Origin: Flagellimonas aquimarina
GTDB lineage: Bacteria > Bacteroidota > Bacteroidia > Flavobacteriales > Flavobacteriaceae
Reading direction: 5' to 3'
Assembly: GCF_003149745.1 (NCBI RefSeq)
Contig: NZ_QGEG01000001.1
Span: 1,116,001-1,180,000 of the forward strand
DNA: 64,000 nucleotides
How positions within the stretch are numbered: the first letter of the stretch is position 1; the number at the start of each line of letters is the position of its first letter. The notes below the pieces were generated by a model, which saw only the letters and a program-made list of their open reading frames with translations, searched no databases and was not told where the DNA came from. This document shows positions 63,387 through 64,000 of this stretch, in pieces. The translations under genes and the position numbers were made by a program.

Positions 63387-64000
63387 CTAAATCACCTTAA
63401 TTGCAATTCTATGACAGGCATTGTTTAGATATCCTTTTGGATTCCAACCGGGCAACAGCATGGGTTGGCCATTGCCTTGAGAGTCAGTGGCCCTTGCCCA
63501 AACTTCATAATATCCTTTTTTTGGGAAATCGCTAATTTTTGCTGAGAAATGTTGCCATGCTAACCGGTTTACCGGTTTTTCAATTGTGCAGTTATTCCAA
63601 GTAGAACCAAAATCTACCGAATACTCCATCTTAGAAACTTCCAACTCACCTGCCCAAGCATGACCTCTAATGTTCAAGGATTGTCCCTCTTTGATCATAG
63701 CTCCAGACTTTGGGTAGGTAATCAATGACTTTACCGGCATAGATTCAATAATGCACATATCTTCATCGGCAACTTTTTCACCCGGAGCAACAGGTTCGCA
63801 CGGCACACGGTAAGAAGTCCCGGTCATTTTGGCACCATCATGTTCCTTGTTCCTAACACTAATTCCATTTACCCACTTTCCAGATGTAGATGCTGGCCAA
63901 CCACCTGAAACCAATCTTAAGGGATACCCATGAGCCAGCGGAATATCTTCACCATTCATTTGAAATGCAAGGAGTGTTTCATCTTGCTGGGCCTTAGCAA
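63387..64000 (-). CDS. Sulfite oxidase-family molybdoenzyme, C-terminal part
   Basis: Partial gene: the frame runs open past the right edge, reading DETLLAFQ before the internal Met at 63959, so that Met is not the start. The visible 204 residues cover the end of the molybdopterin domain (MNGEDIPLAHGYPLRLVSGG) and the Ig-like dimerisation domain (GHAWAGELEVSKMEYSVDFG, YEVWARATDSQGN). It should oxidise sulfite to sulfate in the periplasm together with the cytochrome encoded next. The catalytic Cys region lies outside the window. Confidence 0.9.
   Translation of the reverse strand, partial: AKAQQDETLLAFQMNGEDIPLAHGYPLRLVSGGWPASTSGKWVNGISVRNKEHDGAKMTGTSYRVPCEPVAPGEKVADEDMCIIESMPVKSLITYPKSGAMIKEGQSLNIRGHAWAGELEVSKMEYSVDFGSTWNNCTIEKPVNRLAWQHFSAKISDFPKKGYYEVWARATDSQGNGQPMLLPGWNPKGYLNNACHRIAIKVI

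Overview
The window looks like a chromosomal segment of a marine member of the Flavobacteriaceae (Bacteroidota). The base composition is AT-rich. Many promoters fit the Bacteroidota pattern TTG/TTC-N17-23-TAnnTTTG. Bacteroidota hallmarks include type IX secretion sorting domains, a TonB receptor with a carboxypeptidase-D-like N-terminus, DUF4271 and DUF4296 proteins, a thioredoxin-reductase-like ferredoxin reductase and a bacteroidetal-type dihydroorotase. I saw no tRNA, rRNA, CRISPR array, insertion sequence or prophage.

Layout. 1-5.1 kb: tail of a SemiSWEET-like transporter, alanine dehydrogenase, a membrane zinc peptidase, an HxlR regulator with a palindromic candidate operator and a DinB protein, then Lrp/AsnC and saccharopine dehydrogenase-like genes. 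5.2-16.8 kb: PEP carboxykinase, a GT39/DUF4271/HemD operon, a DPM1-like glycosyltransferase with dihydroorotase and DUF4296, an NAD-dependent epimerase, TyrRS, a small lipoprotein and a LuxE-type protein. 16.9-23.8 kb: two stand-alone type IX sorting-domain proteins, a beta-helix lipoprotein and a TonB receptor, divergent from a PhoB/PhoR-like two-component pair. 23.7-29.5 kb: a glycosyltransferase, TrmB, a LysE-type exporter, an alkyltransferase-like protein, then an iron-sulfur/electron-transfer group (Mrp, NifU-like, ferredoxin reductase, 2Fe-2S ferredoxin).

29.5-36.9 kb is the most interesting part: a candidate export and maturation locus for a disulfide-bonded, possibly glycosylated peptide. 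It has an HlyD-like adaptor, an ABC exporter with an intact C39 leader peptidase, a 59-residue double-glycine peptide with four core cysteines (33180-33359, minus strand), a GT-A-like enzyme with DGD and HxxGxxK motifs, and a divergent VKOR-thioredoxin fusion carrying a C39-like N-terminal region without the cysteine. The combination resembles the logic of Gram-positive glycocin loci (precursor, glycosyltransferase, thiol oxidoreductase, C39 exporter), but the enzymes appear to come from other families.

36.9-51.5 kb: a second ABC exporter, a TPM-domain protein, a PhnA-domain protein, a penicillin acylase-family lipoprotein, two calcineurin-like phosphoesterases (one fused to a kinase-like region and an outer-membrane barrel), a GAF protein and an HD protein fused to a Pycsar-effector-like membrane domain. 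51.4-61.1 kb: a five-gene minus-strand operon with two large FG-GAP/ASPIC lipoproteins, a vanadium haloperoxidase-family protein, a GyrI-like protein and a beta-propeller-like lipoprotein. 61.3-64 kb: an SSS-family symporter, a monohaem cytochrome c and the C-terminal part of a sulfite oxidase-family molybdoenzyme cut by the window edge.

Genes are tightly packed. No gene-free stretch exceeds 300 bases; the longest gaps are about 180-190 bases (117-300, 21832-22020, 33360-33540, 61119-61301). All family assignments come from reading the translated sequences; no database search was run.
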